Below, one piece after another: positions 61,014 to 64,000 of a DNA stretch of 64,000 nucleotides. Numbering within the stretch: the stretch's first letter is position 1; every line of letters begins with the position of its first letter. The notes below the pieces were generated by a model that was not told where the DNA came from, made no database searches, and saw only the letters and a program-made list of their open reading frames with translations. The position numbers and the translations under genes are program-made. The DNA comes from Bradyrhizobium semiaridum. GTDB taxonomy: Bacteria > Pseudomonadota > Alphaproteobacteria > Rhizobiales > Xanthobacteraceae. Location of the stretch: NCBI RefSeq assembly GCF_020329505.1, contig NZ_JAGKJJ010000002.1, positions 434,001 through 498,000 of the forward strand, written 5' to 3'.

Positions 61014-61724
61014 CGGCTCTTTTGGAAACCCGCGGCGTCTGGCAGCGCTTCGGCGGCCTCGTCGCCAACAGCGACGTCTCGATCTCGGTCGGGCGCGGCG
61101 AGATCGTCGGCCTGATCGGCCCGAACGGCGCCGGCAAGTCGACGCTGTTCAACCTGATCGCGGGCGTGCTGCCGCCGACTCAAGGGTCGATCATCTTCGA
61201 CGGCGAGGATGTCACAAGGCTGCCGGCGGCCGAGCGCTGCCAGCGCGGCGTCGGACGCACCTTCCAGGTGGTCAAGAGCTTCGAGACCATGACCGTGATC
61301 GACAACGTCATCGTCGGCGCCTTGATCCGCAACACCAAGATGCGCATCGCGCGGCAGAAGGCCTACGAGGTGCTGGAGTTCTGCGGTCTCGCCGCGCGCG
61401 CCGAGGTGCTTGCCAGCGACCTCGTGCCGTCCGAGAAGCGCCGGCTCGAGGTCGCCCGCGCGCTCGCCACCGAACCGAAACTGTTGTTGCTGGACGAAGT
61501 CCTCACCGGCCTGACGCCGGTCGAGGCGCAGACCGGCGTCGAGCTGGTGCGCAAGGTGCGCGCCACCGGCGTCACCGTGCTGATGGTCGAGCACGTCATG
61601 GAGATCGTGATGCCGCTGGTCGATCGCGCCATCGTGCTTAATCTCGGCAAGGTGCTGGTCGAAGGCAAGCCCGCCGAGGTCGTCCGCAACCCGGAAGTCA
61701 TCACCGCCTATCTCGGGGATCGTC

Positions 61725-61741
<17 letters not shown>
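61010..61741 (+). CDS. livG: Branched-chain amino-acid-type ABC ATPase LivG
   Basis: A 243-aa ATPase. Walker [10 protein letters not shown], Walker [13 protein letters not shown]. The signature reads [16 protein letters not shown], lacking the typical LSGGQ (here LVPSEKR), a common variation in LivG-like proteins. Its 3' end overlaps livF by 17 bp. Confidence 0.92.
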
Positions 61742-62429
<688 letters not shown>

Positions 62430-62524
62430 CCGGGCAAGCGCCTGCACACACTCCTCCGGCATCCTGAGAGGGTGCGAGGTTTTGTCCCACCCACCGTCGT
62501 CATCGCAAGTGTGTGGCCACCTCG

Positions 62525-62809
62525 TCACTTCTTTTCCTGGCTCTCCGGCTTGATCTCCTCGACCTTGGCGGCGAGATCCGGCACGCGGCTGACGCGGTAG
62601 GTCGCGTTGCTGCAGGTCAGCGTCCAGGCCTCGTTGTCCGGCTTGGAGAGCTTGTCGTTCCGTTCGGCCTTGAGCGGCTTGTCGCAGGCATAGCCCTGGG
62701 CACGAAGCTGGATCGCGAGCAGGTCCTGCAAAGACTGCTCGGCCCGTGCGACCGATCCGGCCAGGCCGCCGACGAGAACCACGAATGCCAATCCCGTGAA
62801 CCGCATCAT
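62525..62809 (-). CDS. Small secreted protein of unknown function
   Basis: A 94-aa protein with a signal peptide (MMRFTGLAFVVLVGGLAGSV, cut likely after ARA) and a 70-aa mature part with two Cys (YACDKP and LTCSNA) that may form a disulfide. GGAGG lies 5 bp before the ATG at 62809. It follows the otnC-like gene on the same strand (33 bp). Not recognised as a known family. Confidence 0.7.
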   Translation of the reverse strand: MMRFTGLAFVVLVGGLAGSVARAEQSLQDLLAIQLRAQGYACDKPLKAERNDKLSKPDNEAWTLTCSNATYRVSRVPDLAAKVEEIKPESQEKK

Positions 62810-62842
62810 GACTGTCCTCCGCATGGCTATTGTCTGCTCTAG

Positions 62843-63499
62843 CTAGCGAGTGTGATCCGGCAGTACGAGCCCGAACGTCTTGGTCAGGTCAGCCACCTGT
62901 TCGGGCGACAGGTATCGCGGGTTGAGGCCGCGCAGCAGCAGATAGAGCTTTGCGGTCTCCTCCAGTTCCTCGGTCGCGAACACCGCCGCTTCCAGCGTGT
63001 CGCCGGAGACCACGGGTCCGTGATTGGCGAGCAGCACCGATGAATATTTCCCGGCCAGTCCCTTGATCGCATCCGCCACCGCAGGATCGCCGGGACGATA
63101 ATAGGGCACCAGCGCGGTCGGTGCGCATTTCATCACGTAATAGGCCGTCAGCGGCGGCAGCGCGGCGCGCGGATCGATCTCGGGCAGCATCGAGAGCGCG
63201 ACCGAATGGGTCGAGTGCAGGTGCACGACGGCGCGGGCAGCGCTGCGTGTCTGGTACAGCGCGGTGTGCAGCGGTACTTCCTTGGTCGGGGCATCGCCGG
63301 AGACGAGCCGGCCGCTGGCGTCGAGCCGCGACAGCTTGCCGGGATCGAGGAAACCGAGCGAGGCATTGGTCGGCGTCACCAGCCAGCCGCCGTCATCGAG
63401 CCGGACGCTGATATTGCCCGAGGAGCCCGGCGTCAGCCCGCGCTCGAACAGCGAGCGGCCGAAGCGGCAGATGTCCTCACGAAGCTTTGTTTCGCTCAT
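62843..63499 (-). CDS. otnC: Class II aldolase/adducin family protein, OtnC-like
   Basis: A 218-aa enzyme. SGNISVRLDDGGWLVTPTNA, the catalytic-Glu region PTKEVPLH, metal His in VVHLHSTHSVALS and ANHGPVV. OtnC decarboxylates 3-oxo-tetronate 4-phosphate in threonate breakdown. The adjacent ltnD-like start supports this; fuculose-phosphate aldolases look similar. Divergent from the 63610 gene with a 110-bp gap. Confidence 0.88.
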   Translation of the reverse strand: MSETKLREDICRFGRSLFERGLTPGSSGNISVRLDDGGWLVTPTNASLGFLDPGKLSRLDASGRLVSGDAPTKEVPLHTALYQTRSAARAVVHLHSTHSVALSMLPEIDPRAALPPLTAYYVMKCAPTALVPYYRPGDPAVADAIKGLAGKYSSVLLANHGPVVSGDTLEAAVFATEELEETAKLYLLLRGLNPRYLSPEQVADLTKTFGLVLPDHTR

Positions 63500-63609
63500 C
63501 TGGTCTCGCTCGTGACGCTATCCGTTTTGCGCGTTGTCTCATGCTTTGGCAGCGCGGCCAAGCCGTGATAGGCAAGCATCAAACCAGCTAAAAAGCGAGG
63601 GATCGCCGC

Positions 63610-64000
63610 ATGTCCAGTTCCGCCAAACCGCGCGTTGCCGTCGTCGGGCTCGGCTCGATGGGATACGGCATGGCGACCTCGCTGAAGCGTGCCGGCTTCG
63701 ACGTCACCGGCTGCGACGTGTCGGCCGATGCGGTCGCCCGCTTCGTCGCCGACGGCGGCAAGGGCGCCAAGACGCCGGCCGAGGCGGCCAAGGATGTCGG
63801 CATCGTCGTCAGCGTCGTCGTCAATGCCGCGCAGACCGAGGCCATCCTGTTCGGCAAGGACGGCGTCGCCGAGACGCTGGCCGCGGACGCGGTGTTCATC
63901 TCGTCCGCGACCATGGACCCCGAGATCGCGCGGCGTCTGGCAAAACAGCTCGAGGCGACCGGCCGGCATTATCTCGACGCCCCGATTTCCGGCGGTGCGC
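63610..64000 (+). CDS. ltnD: 3-hydroxyacid dehydrogenase family protein, LtnD-like (3' end outside window)
   Basis: First 130 codons of an NAD-binding beta-hydroxyacid dehydrogenase: RVAVVGLGSMGYGMATSLKR, VSADAVARFVADGGK and HYLDAPISGGA at the window end, all typical. L-threonate dehydrogenase (LtnD) oxidises L-threonate; here it is named from the otnC context. Start ATG at 63610, with GAGGG about 7 bp upstream. Confidence 0.85.
   Translation, partial: MSSSAKPRVAVVGLGSMGYGMATSLKRAGFDVTGCDVSADAVARFVADGGKGAKTPAEAAKDVGIVVSVVVNAAQTEAILFGKDGVAETLAADAVFISSATMDPEIARRLAKQLEATGRHYLDAPISGGA

Overview
The window is GC-rich, densely packed chromosomal DNA from an alphaproteobacterium, most likely Bradyrhizobium or a close relative. 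The reasons are the codon bias, many ABC importers, phasin and PHA genes, a CYP102-type P450, a complete PaaABCDE module, and many short palindromic repeats with arms such as CGTCATTGCGAG. No rRNA, tRNA, phage, insertion sequence or CRISPR array was seen. Annotation is from reading alone; no database search was run.

Layout. (1) 1-13392, all on minus: two dipeptide-type ABC importers flank a gamma-glutamyltransferase and a DUF1028 protein, which suggests uptake and breakdown of gamma-glutamyl or other small peptides. (2) 13774-27906: a lipid and storage-polymer region with a small DUF6489-like protein, two paralogous lipase-like hydrolases, a wax ester synthase/DGAT, an epoxide-hydrolase-like enzyme, a self-sufficient P450-reductase fusion, a short PhaE-like protein with a 360-aa PhaC, a GNAT enzyme, a phasin behind a striking operator, and a DUF445 protein. 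(3) 28116-34743: the phenylacetate set paaX-paaABCDE-paaI-paaK. (4) 34777-44351: amidase, truncated quinone oxidoreductase, YeeE/YedE transporter, EamA transporter with a divergent MocR regulator, hydrolase-OsmC fusion, sulfite-oxidase-like protein and an MFS transporter. (5) 44439-50376: P450 with [3Fe-4S] ferredoxin and a divergent TetR regulator, a truncated amidase, an atypical SDR and a tartrate-dehydrogenase-like enzyme. (6) 50540-53370: a tyrosinase, a DUF2182-like membrane protein and a 138-aa protein in one direction. (7) 53547-62429: a 2-hydroxyacid dehydrogenase, an M20 amidohydrolase, LysR, a DUF1445 hydro-lyase and a five-gene Liv-type importer, probably one uptake-and-catabolism unit. 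(8) 62525-64000: a small secreted protein, otnC-like aldolase and the start of an ltnD-like dehydrogenase (threonate-type catabolism).

The most notable signals outside ordinary genes are: dispersed palindromic repeats that coincide with two C-terminally truncated enzymes and with a partial duplication of the livH start; a 23-bp palindrome between lysR and the DUF1445 gene with a half-site repeated upstream of the importer; and a compound TGC-N3-GCA operator in front of the phasin gene.
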